64,000 bases of DNA from Macromonas bipunctata (GTDB lineage Bacteria; Pseudomonadota; Gammaproteobacteria; Burkholderiales; Burkholderiaceae_C). A model generated the notes under the pieces. The model was given only the letters and a program-made list of their open reading frames with translations. It ran no database searches and had not been told where the DNA came from. This document shows positions 1 through 7,531 of the stretch, piece after piece. The stretch's first letter is position 1; every line of letters begins with the position of its first letter. Made by a program: the position numbers and the translations under genes. Location: the NCBI RefSeq assembly GCF_002837135.1, contig NZ_NWBQ01000005.1, positions 1 to 64,000 of the forward strand, written 5' to 3'.

Positions 1-399
1 TGCTTCCATCTTCGCCAACTTCAGCGACTCTCCATCCCAGCGGAACGCGCTGGCGGTGTATTCCGCCGACTGGTGGCCGCCCTTGCGCTTGAACTGTGGG
101 TAACGCCCACGTTTGGCAAAGAAGTTGCCGAATGCTGTTTGCAAATGCCGCAGCGCCTGCTGCAACGGCACGCTGGACACGTCGTTGAGCCACGCGTATT
201 CAGGCTGCTTTTTGAGCAACGTCAACGCGGCAGACGTGTCGTGGTAGCCCATCCGTTCCTGCCGCTGTTCCCACGCCTCGCCGCGCAGGCGCAGCATGTG
301 GTTGTAGACAAAGCGCACGCAACCAAACGTCTGGGCGAGGATGACCTCTTGCTCGGGCGTTGGGTAAAACCTAAAGCGGTATGCGCGCTTGATGTCCAT
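1..399 (-). CDS. tnpB: TnpB-like RNA-guided nuclease/transposase protein, 5' part only
   Basis: About 133 N-terminal residues are in the window; the 3' end lies beyond base 1. The protein starts MDIKRAYRFRFYPTPEQE and continues through FVYNHMLRLR and KRGRYPQFKRKGG, the usual helix-turn-helix N-terminus of OrfB/TnpB proteins of IS200/IS605 and IS1341-type elements. In known members TnpB is an omega-RNA-guided DNA endonuclease that helps retain the element. The RuvC residues would be in the missing part, so activity cannot be judged. The ATG at 397-399 fits the family start; no good ribosome binding site precedes it. No tnpA lies on this side. Confidence 0.85.
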   Translation of the reverse strand, partial: MDIKRAYRFRFYPTPEQEVILAQTFGCVRFVYNHMLRLRGEAWEQRQERMGYHDTSAALTLLKKQPEYAWLNDVSSVPLQQALRHLQTAFGNFFAKRGRYPQFKRKGGHQSAEYTASAFRWDGESLKLAKMEA

Positions 400-497
400 G
401 TGTGCAATTTACACGAAAACCACCCCATCCACCCAGAAGATAGCCAACCTAAAAAGGAGCGGAAACAGGGGCTTGCTGTGCAAGCCGTGCTATCCCT

Positions 498-517
498 CCC
501 CGGCATGAATGCCGGGG
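498..517. mobile_element. Perfect 9-bp hairpin, likely IS200/IS605-type element end
   Basis: CCCCGGCAT at 498-506 pairs with ATGCCGGGG at 509-517 around a GA loop, about 100 bp upstream of the tnpB start. IS200/IS605 family elements carry subterminal hairpins of this kind that are recognised as single-stranded DNA. The sequence just before it (477-497) is also typical of such ends. The exact element boundary is not resolved, and a terminator role is possible but there is no long T-run. Confidence 0.45.
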
Positions 518-533
518 TTTCCCGCACAGATTG

Positions 534-986
534 ATGACCGCCGACACCCCCCTGCCCTCTGCCGCCACCCCTAACCACCCCGCCGACCTGCCTCCGGTGC
601 CGCCCAGCGCCGCCGTGGCCGCCACACGCGCGCTGGCTGTGGGCAGCCTGCTGGCGCTGGTGGCGCTGGGCCTGGCGTGGGAACTGTGGTTGGCCCCACT
701 GCGCCCCGGTGGCTCGTGGTGGGCGCTGAAAGTGCTGCCGCTGACCTTGCCGCTGGCGGGGCTGCTCAAGCACCGCATGTACACCTACCGCTGGCTCAGC
801 CTGATGGTGTGGCTGTACTTCACCGAAGGCATTGTGCGCGCCACCAGCGAAAGCGGCCTGAGCGCCTGGCTGGCCAGCGCCGAAGTGCTGCTGTGCGTGC
901 TGCTGTTTACCGCCTGTGCGCTGCACGTGCGCCTGCGCCTGAAAGCCGCCAAACAAGCCGATGCCGCCACCCCGCCAACCCCATAA
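534..986 (+). CDS. DUF2069 family inner-membrane protein
   Basis: A 150-residue protein with a Pro/Ala-rich cytoplasmic N-terminus followed by about four hydrophobic segments. The block WLAPLRPGGSWWALKVLPL and the later YFTEGIVRA are diagnostic of the DUF2069 family, which has no established function. The ATG at 534 was chosen; a TTG one codon upstream is in frame but less likely. It lies 27 bp upstream of transaldolase on the same strand and may be co-transcribed with it. Its start sits only 16 bp after the IS-type hairpin, so the native promoter may have been altered by insertion. Confidence 0.8.
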   Translation: MTADTPLPSAATPNHPADLPPVPPSAAVAATRALAVGSLLALVALGLAWELWLAPLRPGGSWWALKVLPLTLPLAGLLKHRMYTYRWLSLMVWLYFTEGIVRATSESGLSAWLASAEVLLCVLLFTACALHVRLRLKAAKQADAATPPTP

Positions 987-1013
987 CAACCGCAAGCAAG
1001 TGAGACAACATCC

Positions 1014-1982
1014 ATGAACCAACTCGACGCCCTCAAGCAATACACCACGGTGGTGGCCGATACCGGCGACTTTTTGCAACTGGCCCAGTTCCAGCCGCGC
1101 GATGCCACCACCAACCCGTCGCTGATTCTCAAATCGGTGCAAAAGCCCGAATACGCCCCGCTGCTGCACGACACCGTGCGCCGCTTTGGCGACCGCGCAC
1201 TGGACGAGGTGGTGGACCGGCTGCTGGTGCGCTTTGGCTGCGAGATCCTGGCCACGGTGCCGGGGCGCGTCTCCACCGAAGTCGATGCACGCCTGAGCTT
1301 CGATACCGCCGCCACCGTGGCGCGCGCCGAACGCCTGATCGAGCTGTACCAAGCCGAAGGCATCCACATCGACCGCGTGCTCATCAAAATCGCCGCCACA
1401 TGGGAAGGCATCCAAGCCGCCGCCCAACTGGAACAACGCGGCATCCACACCAACCTGACGCTGCTGTTCTCGTTTTGCCAAGCTGTGGCCTGCGGCCAAG
1501 CCAAGGTGCAACTCATCTCGCCGTTTGTGGGCCGCATTTACGACTGGTACAAAAAGCAAGCGGGCGCGCAGTGGGACGAAGCCGCCCAGTCCGGCACCAA
1601 CGACCCCGGCGTACAGTCGGTGCGCCGCATCTTCAACCACTACAAACGCTTTGGCATCGCCATCGAGGTCATGGGCGCGAGTTTTCGCAACGTCGGGCAG
1701 ATTGTGGCGCTGGCCGGGTGCGACTTGCTCACCATCAGCCCCGAACTGCTGGCCCAACTGGCCGCCAGCGAGGCCCCGCTGCCGCGCGCACTCGATGCCG
1801 ACGCCGCGCGCCAGCTGGACTTGCCGCCGGTGCAATACGACGAAGCCAGCTTCCGCCTGGCGCTGAACGACGACGCCATGGCCACCGAAAAACTGGCCGA
1901 GGGCATACGCGCCTTCTGCGCCGATGCGATCAAGCTCGAAGCCCTGCTGCAACAAGCCCAATCCGCCCAACAACCCCAATGA
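1014..1982 (+). CDS. tal: Transaldolase (TalB type)
   Basis: A 322-residue class I transaldolase of the non-oxidative pentose phosphate pathway, cytosolic, moving a dihydroxyacetone unit between sedoheptulose 7-phosphate and glyceraldehyde 3-phosphate. The family signature [10 protein letters not shown] is at residues 30-39. The Schiff-base lysine lies in [13 protein letters not shown] at about residue 125. Length matches enterobacterial TalB (about 317). The stop codon overlaps the start of the MerR gene in an ATGA arrangement, which suggests translational coupling. Confidence 0.96.
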   Translation: MNQLDALKQYTTVVADTGDFLQLAQFQPRDATTNPSLILKSVQKPEYAPLLHDTVRRFGDRALDEVVDRLLVRFGCEILATVPGRVSTEVDARLSFDTAATVARAERLIELYQAEGIHIDRVLIKIAATWEGIQAAAQLEQRGIHTNLTLLFSFCQAVACGQAKVQLISPFVGRIYDWYKKQAGAQWDEAAQSGTNDPGVQSVRRIFNHYKRFGIAIEVMGASFRNVGQIVALAGCDLLTISPELLAQLAASEAPLPRALDADAARQLDLPPVQYDEASFRLALNDDAMATEKLAEGIRAFCADAIKLEALLQQAQSAQQPQ

Positions 1983-2503
1983 GCACCCCCGCCCCCGCCC
2001 GACACGCCCTGCCGCTGCCCGCCAAACGCTACTTCAGTGGCCCCGAGGTGAGCGCGCTGTGTGGCGTGCAACCCCACGTACTGCGCCAGTGGGAGCAGGC
2101 GTTTGCCCAGCTGCGCCCGCTCAAGCGCCGCCGCAACCGCCGCTACTACAGCCCCGAGGACGTGCTGCTGGTGCGCCGCCTGCACACCCTGATCCACGTG
2201 CAAGGCCACAGCCTGCCCAGCGCCCGCGAGCTGCTGGAGGCAGCACCGGATGTGGCAGACGCCCCCGCCGAGCACGCACCAGCGGCCACCCCACCAGCAC
2301 CCACCTCGGCCCCGAAAGCGCCGCCCACGCCCGCACCTGTAATCAGCGCAGCCACCACCACAATCACCACGCCCAGCGACACCACCACGCCTGCGCCCAC
2401 CAGCGCCAGCGCGGTGCCCCGCCAGCCCGCCGCCACCCCCGACTGGGCCTGGGTGGCGCAGGAATTGCAGGAAATTCGCAAACTTTTACCCCCCCTGCCG
2501 TAA
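1979..2503 (+). CDS. MerR family transcriptional regulator
   Basis: A 174-residue protein. Residues 15-80 form a MerR-type winged helix-turn-helix ([15 protein letters not shown], then [18 protein letters not shown]). The rest is a long Pro/Ala/Thr-rich linker and a short C-terminal helix ([13 protein letters not shown]). No metal-binding cysteine cluster is visible, so it is not a classical metal sensor. In many Burkholderiales a gene of this type lies next to ihfA and tRNA-Pro; here tRNA-Pro follows directly but ihfA is not in the window. The ATG overlaps the transaldolase stop. Targets are unknown. Confidence 0.85.
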   Translation: MSTPAPARHALPLPAKRYFSGPEVSALCGVQPHVLRQWEQAFAQLRPLKRRRNRRYYSPEDVLLVRRLHTLIHVQGHSLPSARELLEAAPDVADAPAEHAPAATPPAPTSAPKAPPTPAPVISAATTTITTPSDTTTPAPTSASAVPRQPAATPDWAWVAQELQEIRKLLPPLP

Positions 2504-2521
2504 AAGGCCCAAAACAGGCCC

Positions 2522-2527
2522 TATAAT
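2522..2527 (+). promoter_or_regulatory. -10 element of tRNA-Pro promoter
   Basis: A perfect TATAAT lies 11 bp before the mature 5' end of tRNA-Pro. No convincing -35 hexamer was found at 17 bp upstream, so this may rely on other elements. Confidence 0.55.
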
Positions 2528-2537
2528 TCAAGGCTTA

Positions 2538-2614
2538 CGGCGTGTAGCGCAGCCTGGTAGCGCACTTGCATGGGGTGCAAGGGGTCGCGAGTTCGAATCC
2601 CGCCACGCCGACCA
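2538..2614 (+). tRNA. tRNA-Pro (anticodon GGG)
   Basis: 77 nt with a 7-bp acceptor stem (CGGCGTG with CACGCCG), encoded CCA (ACCA end), D arm, anticodon stem CTTGC/GCAAG around loop ATGGGGT, and a T arm with GTTCGAATC. The GGG anticodon reads CCC and CCT proline codons. It lies between the MerR regulator and a strong terminator. Confidence 0.97.
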
Positions 2615-2621
2615 ACAAAAG

Positions 2622-2655
2622 AAAAAAGCCTGTCAAGCAATTGACAGGCTTTTTT
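2622..2655 (+). terminator. Rho-independent terminator after tRNA-Pro
   Basis: Inverted repeat AAGCCTGTCAA / TTGACAGGCTT around loop GCAA, followed by a T6 run. An A-tract precedes it, so it could work in both directions. Confidence 0.9.
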
Positions 2656-2687
2656 CTTGCCCTGCTGCTTTCTACCCGGCGCCTTCC

Positions 2688-3623
2688 ATGCTCGATATCC
2701 TGGCCATCACCATCCCGATTTACCTCGTCATTGCCATTGGCTTTGGCATCACGCGCACGGGCATGTTTGCGCCCGCCGACATGCGCGTGTTCGGCAAGTT
2801 CGTGATCCAGCTGGCGCTGCCCGCACTGCTGTTCAACGCGCTGTCGCAGCGCAGCGTGGCCGAGATCCTGAACCTGCGCTACATGGCCGCCTACGCCCTG
2901 ACCGGGCTGGTGATGATTGCGGCCGGCTTTGCCTGGACGCGCGTGGTGCAACGCCGCTCCATGAGCCTGAGCAGCGTGATGACGATGGGCATGACCTGCC
3001 CCAACAGCGGCTTTGTGGGCTACCCGGTGCTGCTGCTGACGCTGGGCGGTTCGACCGCCGGTGTCTGTTTGGCGCTGAACATGATCGTCGAAAACCTGCT
3101 GCTGATCCCGATGTTGCTGGCGCTGGCCGACCTTGACACCGACGGCAAAGGCAACTGGTGCCAGGCCTTGAAGCAGACATTGAAGGGCTTGACGCGCAAC
3201 CCGATGATCATCGCCATCGTGGCCGGGTTTACGGCCTCGTTGCTCGAAATTCGGCTGCCAGAGCCGCTGTCGCGCACGGTCAACCTGTTCGCGCAGGCCA
3301 GCGGCGCGCTGTCGCTGCTGGTTATCGGCGGTAGTCTGGTCGGCCTGCGGCTGCAAGGCATGGCCAGCGTGGTCGTGCAAATTAGCGTGGGCAAACTGGT
3401 GCTGCACCCGATCGTAGTGCTGGGCGTGCTGTATTTCGCCATCCCGATGACCAATCCGGTGCTGCACACCGCACTGCTGCTGAGTTGCGCGATGCCTATT
3501 TTTGGCATTTACACGATTCTGGCGCAGCGTCACGGCCATGAGGGCATCAGCTCGGCGGCGCTACTGGCGACAACGCTTGTCTCGTTTTTTACGTTGAGCG
3601 GGCTGCTGTGGATTTTGCGTTGA
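2688..3623 (+). CDS. AEC (auxin efflux carrier) family transporter
   Basis: 311 residues with about ten transmembrane helices in two five-helix blocks separated by a polar loop near residue 150, as in the AEC/bile-acid:sodium symporter-like fold. Conserved features include PNSGFVGYPV in the first half and SCAMPIFGIYTIL in the second, the unwound helix regions of this family. Members export or take up small carboxylates such as malate or malonate; the substrate here cannot be inferred. The stop codon (3621-3623) is one base from the last CRISPR repeat. Part of this gene (3339-3370) resembles the oldest spacer of the array. Confidence 0.88.
   Translation: MLDILAITIPIYLVIAIGFGITRTGMFAPADMRVFGKFVIQLALPALLFNALSQRSVAEILNLRYMAAYALTGLVMIAAGFAWTRVVQRRSMSLSSVMTMGMTCPNSGFVGYPVLLLTLGGSTAGVCLALNMIVENLLLIPMLLALADLDTDGKGNWCQALKQTLKGLTRNPMIIAIVAGFTASLLEIRLPEPLSRTVNLFAQASGALSLLVIGGSLVGLRLQGMASVVVQISVGKLVLHPIVVLGVLYFAIPMTNPVLHTALLLSCAMPIFGIYTILAQRHGHEGISSAALLATTLVSFFTLSGLLWILR
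3339..3370 (-). other. Protospacer-like match to the leader-distal CRISPR spacer, inside the AEC permease gene
   Basis: Identical to spacer 3653-3684 at 26 of 32 positions, in the correct orientation, with CC on the minus strand immediately 5' (plus strand GG at 3371-3372), the known type I-F PAM. Counted from the crRNA 5' end, mismatches are at 1, 3, 7, 21, 27 and 30. Three fall in the seed, so efficient targeting is unlikely. Four of the six differences are at third codon positions, pointing to a homologous gene as the spacer source. Confidence 0.6.
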
Positions 3624-3624
3624 T

Positions 3625-5693
3625 TTTTTGAGCTGCCTATGCGGCAGTGAACGTGGGGCTGCGTCTGCAAGGCATGGGCAGTGCTTTCTGAGCTGCCTAT
3701 GCGGCAGTGAACGGATGCGGCGAAATTTGAGCGCCTGACGGGGTTTTCTGAGCTGCCTATGCGGCAGTGAACGCGCGGGCTTGGCCGGGTTTTGACTGGC
3801 CCACTTTCTGAGCTGCCTATGCGGCAGTGAACGCGACTATGCCGATATTCGACCGGCCCACGGCTTTCTGAGCTGCCTATGCGGCAGTGAACACAAAAGA
3901 ATCCCCCGGCCAGAACAGCATGATTTTCTGAGCTGCCTATGCGGCAGTGAACGATGGTAAGCAGCCGACCGGCGCTTACATCGTTTTCTGAGCTGCCTAT
4001 GCGGCAGTGAACCAGCGGTGCCCAGTGTGTCCAGTAGTCGTTGCTTTCTGAGCTGCCTATGCGGCAGTGAACTTGGGTTTTGGCTATGTTATTTTTTCCG
4101 GCCTTTTCTGAGCTGCCTATGCGGCAGTGAACGGTGCTTTCCAGCGCGGGCACTTGGCCCCGGTTTTCTGAGCTGCCTATGCGGCAGTGAACATCTACAA
4201 CCGCGCCGACTACTGGACGCACTGTTTCTGAGCTGCCTATGCGGCAGTGAACCACATCCCATTCTTGCCAATTGGGAATATTCATTTCTGAGCTGCCTAT
4301 GCGGCAGTGAACGCGGTGGCGCGGCTGGCTTGCACGCTGGCGAATTTCTGAGCTGCCTATGCGGCAGTGAACCGACCATGCGCCAATCGGGCGCAGCGCG
4401 CACATTTCTGAGCTGCCTATGCGGCAGTGAACGTCGGCTTCGGTGGCCAGCGTGGCCACGTCCTTTTTCTGAGCTGCCTATGCGGCAGTGAACCCATGCT
4501 GGACGCCGTGGGCGCTGGTGGCGTTTTTCTGAGCTGCCTATGCGGCAGTGAACGCGGTGGCTTTGTCTTTTGACCACATGCTGATTTTCTGAGCTGCCTA
4601 TGCGGCAGTGAACGCGCGCTGGGCGTTGATCTGGCCCACGGTTTGTTTCTGAGCTGCCTATGCGGCAGTGAACTTACGGACGGCGCCGCCCGTCATCCCG
4701 TTGAATTTCTGAGCTGCCTATGCGGCAGTGAACGCGCTCCAAAGCAGCGGCTTCAATCCGAATGCTTTCTGAGCTGCCTATGCGGCAGTGAACTCGCTGG
4801 AAGATGTCCACACCGAGGTGTACCATTTCTGAGCTGCCTATGCGGCAGTGAACGCGGGTGATGTACTTCACGATGTTGCCCTCCATTTCTGAGCTGCCTA
4901 TGCGGCAGTGAACGCCGGTACAGCCCGATACGGCCCCCGCCGCATTTTCTGAGCTGCCTATGCGGCAGTGAACAAGGAAGTGAAATGCAGAGCAGCGCAT
5001 TGCAATTTCTGAGCTGCCTATGCGGCAGTGAACTAAATTCAGGAGGTTGACCGCGGCCCCGAACATTTCTGAGCTGCCTATGCGGCAGTGAACGCTGGGC
5101 AGGGGTAAGAGCTTTACCCGTGGAATTTCTGAGCTGCCTATGCGGCAGTGAACGATGGATCTAAAGTCAATACCGAATCAAAATCTTTCTGAGCTGCCTA
5201 TGCGGCAGTGAACGCATGTGTGTCCTTGTTGTCGTTCGATTACTTTTTCTGAGCTGCCTATGCGGCAGTGAACTGGCTTGCGCGGTGGTGTCTAAATTTG
5301 TGCGCTTTCTGAGCTGCCTATGCGGCAGTGAACGGTGCCGTGTTTGCTGTCTACGTGGGCGCGAATTTCTGAGCTGCCTATGCGGCAGTGAACACGCCCA
5401 GCTCGGCGGCGGTGCGCTCTACCAGTTTCTGAGCTGCCTATGCGGCAGTGAACGTGCTGGTGCGGATGTCTTGCGCTTGCGCCATTTTCTGAGCTGCCTA
5501 TGCGGCAGTGAACGGCGCGTTTGATGGTCTGGCCGCCCGACTTTCTTTCTGAGCTGCCTATGCGGCAGTGAACGTTTTTCCGTGACCGGGCAGGCCCGTA
5601 ACCAATTTCTGAGCTGCCTATGCGGCAGTGAACTGTATGCGGCAGATCCGGGACGCGCGGAGTGTTTTCTGAGCTGCCTATGCGGCAGTGAAC
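3625..5693 (-). CRISPR. Type I-F CRISPR array, 35 repeats and 34 spacers
   Basis: 28-bp repeats that on the minus strand begin GTTCACTGCCGC and end GCTCAGAAA. The stem CTGCC/GGCAG surrounds a GCATA loop and the 8-nt 5' handle is CTCAGAAA, all typical of subtype I-F. Repeats recur every 60 bp; spacers are 32 nt except one of 33 nt (4433-4465). All repeats are identical except the leader-distal one (3625-3652), which has one substitution, as expected for the oldest unit. Transcription is on the minus strand from the leader at 5694-5826. The last repeat starts one base after the AEC permease stop codon, so there is no trailer. Open frames across the array are artefacts of the repeat. Confidence 0.99.
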
Positions 5694-5709
5694 AAGACAG
5701 AATATACAG

Positions 5710-5722
5710 CAAATACTTGATT
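5710..5722 (-). promoter_or_regulatory. IHF binding site in CRISPR leader (proximal)
   Basis: Minus strand AATCAAGTATTTG fits the IHF consensus WATCAANNNNTTR at all positions. It lies 17-29 bp from the first repeat, where IHF bends DNA during Cas1-Cas2/3 integration in type I-E and I-F systems. Confidence 0.7.
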
Positions 5723-5776
5723 TTTAAAGAACTTGTCTACAAACACAGGCTTGTACCTTTTTTTCAACAGCCACTG

Positions 5777-5789
5777 CAAGTCATTGACT
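5777..5789 (-). promoter_or_regulatory. Possible second IHF site in CRISPR leader (distal)
   Basis: Minus strand AGTCAATGACTTG matches WATCAANNNNTTR with one mismatch (G for A at the second position), 67 bp upstream of the proximal site. Some type I-F leaders use two IHF sites. Confidence 0.4.
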
Positions 5790-5826
5790 TTAAAAGAGGT
5801 AGCAATGGCTGTGTGAAAAAAGGGGA

Positions 5827-6456
5827 TTAGAACCACGGAATGGTAGCACCCTGCACACCTAGGCCATAAGCGTTGAAGTGTGGCCGTACATTTTCAACAG
5901 CATCCGCCTGCGGTTGCAGTGGCCCGTGTGCCACAAACAGCCGGAACGCTTGCCCTGTGCTGAGGCTGTTGAGTTGCACAAATGGCAGCGGCAACCGCTG
6001 ACCCAGCGTGTCAGGGATGTGCTGCAACGCGGCGGCATCGTCCATGCCGGGATGACGGCGCAACCAACGGCGGCGCAGACGCTCAGGGTTGCTGTCCACC
6101 TGCACGCGCCTGACGGTGCGGTAGCCTATCACCACGTCGGGCACTGGGCGCACAGGCGGCGCTGGGTCGGCCAGATGGTCACGCACACCACGCAGCCAAG
6201 GCGTGGCCATCAATGCGGCCAATGCCGCTTGGCTGCCGTGCAGGCGCAAGTGCGTGCCCAAAGTTGGCACCCCATCATCGTGCCCCGGAAAACCCACGCC
6301 CACCCCTGCGCTGCCGCTGTGGGTCGCTTGTTCAGCCGCCACCAGTGCGCGGTGCAGCTTGGCAAACAATGCCGACATCAGCATGGCGCTGCCAAACTCG
6401 GGGTCGGGCTGCACGATCAAGTCCACATAGTGGCCGCACACAATAGGGTTGGTCAT
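5827..6456 (-). CDS. cas6f: CRISPR-associated endoribonuclease Cas6f (Csy4)
   Basis: 209 residues. It cuts pre-crRNA at the base of each repeat hairpin and stays on the crRNA 3' end as part of the Csy complex. The candidate general-base histidine is in LFAKLHRALV near the N-terminus, and the serine region LNSLSTGQ matches the catalytic Ser block of Csy4. The arginine-rich RLRRRWLRRHPG stretch fits the RNA major-groove helix. The ATG at 6456 was chosen because it lies 4 bp after the csy3 stop; an upstream in-frame ATG at 6483 would overlap csy3. Last gene of the csy operon, directly before the leader. Confidence 0.95.
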   Translation of the reverse strand: MTNPIVCGHYVDLIVQPDPEFGSAMLMSALFAKLHRALVAAEQATHSGSAGVGVGFPGHDDGVPTLGTHLRLHGSQAALAALMATPWLRGVRDHLADPAPPVRPVPDVVIGYRTVRRVQVDSNPERLRRRWLRRHPGMDDAAALQHIPDTLGQRLPLPFVQLNSLSTGQAFRLFVAHGPLQPQADAVENVRPHFNAYGLGVQGATIPWF

Positions 6457-6460
6457 GGTG

Positions 6461-7513
6461 TCAGTCCTTGCCAGCGTCGCCAAACACGCCGCCCCGCACC
6501 AAGGTCGCCATCACAAAGTGACGGTCGCCGTCGAGTTCTGGCGGCTGGTCGCGCAACACCCAGTTGTCCAGCAGGGTGTAAAAGTCGGCCTTCTGCTGCG
6601 GGCGGCGATAGGCTCGGCCTTCGGTGGTGACAGAACCGTAGGGCTCTACCGCAATGGGGCCCAATTGCAGGGTTTCGGCATCGGGGTACCAGGTGTCGAT
6701 GGTGCGCAGGGCATTGCCCACTTTTTGCGAGTGCAGGCCCGCCACCCCAGCCACTTGGTACAGGGTCTTGCTTTTATCGCCTCGGCCCCGATCGAGGATC
6801 AGTTCCTGCGACGGGTACACCTCCTGCCCAAACCCTTGGCGCACAAAGGCGGTGACTTGCAGCAACACGTGGCGCTGGCCATCCAAGCCTTGGGCCAGCA
6901 AGCTGGCAAGCTCCGTCAGGGCTGCACCGCCCGCGTTGGTACCAAACTCGCGCAGCGGCAGCTGCAAGGCATCAAACGTCCAGACTTGGGCCGCTTTGCC
7001 ATCGACCAGATGCGCCACTTGCACTTCCACCGCCTCGGCACCCATGCGGTTGCGCCACAAGAAGCGGCCATTGGCCAAGTTGCAAGCGTAACGCCGGGCC
7101 AGCTCACCAAAACCCAGCGTGGTTTTGTAGCTCTCAACCGTTTGGGCCAGCTTGGTTTTGTAGTCGGCGTTGTTGCAGGCCGATGGCACACCAGCCCCGC
7201 CCAGCACGCGCAGCGTGAAGCTGACCTTGAGGGTATCGGCGCTGGCGGGCAGCGCAGCCACATCAACGGTTTGCAGGTTGGGGTTTTCGATAGCGGCATC
7301 GAGCTTGGCTGGATCGAGGTCTTTGCTCTTGAGCCGGTTCGAGATGGTACCTCGCACCGACTTGGGCACCACTTGCACGGCAGGCCAGGTGTGGGCATGG
7401 GCGCGCTCGTCCCACAAACCGGCGTGGAACAGCGCATCCGATGGGTCAAGCTTGCGTTCAAACGCCAGCACCGAAGCGGTAATTAAAGCGGTGGTGTCTT
7501 TTTTGGTGGCCAT
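6461..7513 (-). CDS. csy3: Type I-F Cascade backbone subunit Csy3 (Cas7f)
   Basis: 350 residues, normal for Csy3. Six copies form the helical backbone that holds the spacer RNA in the Csy complex; each thumb kinks the guide so that every sixth base is flipped out of the DNA duplex. Recognised by the N-terminal block ALITASVLAFERKLDPSDA and by KSVRGTISNRLK, both conserved in the family. The ATG follows a GGAGATTG ribosome binding site and lies 18 bp after csy2. This periodicity matters for the guide-promoter match upstream of csy1. Confidence 0.97.
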   Translation of the reverse strand: MATKKDTTALITASVLAFERKLDPSDALFHAGLWDERAHAHTWPAVQVVPKSVRGTISNRLKSKDLDPAKLDAAIENPNLQTVDVAALPASADTLKVSFTLRVLGGAGVPSACNNADYKTKLAQTVESYKTTLGFGELARRYACNLANGRFLWRNRMGAEAVEVQVAHLVDGKAAQVWTFDALQLPLREFGTNAGGAALTELASLLAQGLDGQRHVLLQVTAFVRQGFGQEVYPSQELILDRGRGDKSKTLYQVAGVAGLHSQKVGNALRTIDTWYPDAETLQLGPIAVEPYGSVTTEGRAYRRPQQKADFYTLLDNWVLRDQPPELDGDRHFVMATLVRGGVFGDAGKD

Positions 7514-7531
7514 GACAATCTCCTTGGGGGT

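Larger units (their letters stand above)
5694..5826 (-). promoter_or_regulatory. CRISPR leader
   Basis: The 133-bp AT-rich stretch between the cas6f stop and the first repeat. It holds a perfect IHF consensus site, a second near-match, and a -10-like TATATT (minus strand, 5706-5701) that would start transcription close to the first repeat. No good -35 hexamer is visible. In type I-F systems the leader directs pre-crRNA transcription and IHF-assisted spacer integration. Confidence 0.85.

Noticed and set aside
222-1979. 585-residue open frame on the minus strand opposite transaldolase
   Set aside because: Low-complexity shadow frame; transaldolase on the plus strand explains the region.
2538-2614. 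tRNA-Pro as an integration site for the CRISPR-Cas locus
   Set aside because: No repeated tRNA 3' end was seen near the far edge of the locus and no integrase is present.
3339-3370. Active self-targeting (autoimmunity) of the AEC permease by the array
   Set aside because: Three seed mismatches (positions 1, 3, 7 from the crRNA 5' end) and an intact cas set argue that cleavage does not occur.
5125-5134. Spacer 5094-5125 containing an internal GGTAA/TTACC hairpin as a regulatory RNA
   Set aside because: A five-base inverted repeat in one spacer is expected by chance among 34 spacers and probably reflects the protospacer.
3530-5712. Several open frames across the CRISPR array with repeated VHCRIGSSE, FLSCLCGSE or SLPHRQLRN peptides
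   Set aside because: They are translations of the 28-bp repeat in a 60-bp period, which is divisible by three and keeps frames open; no real protein is expected.
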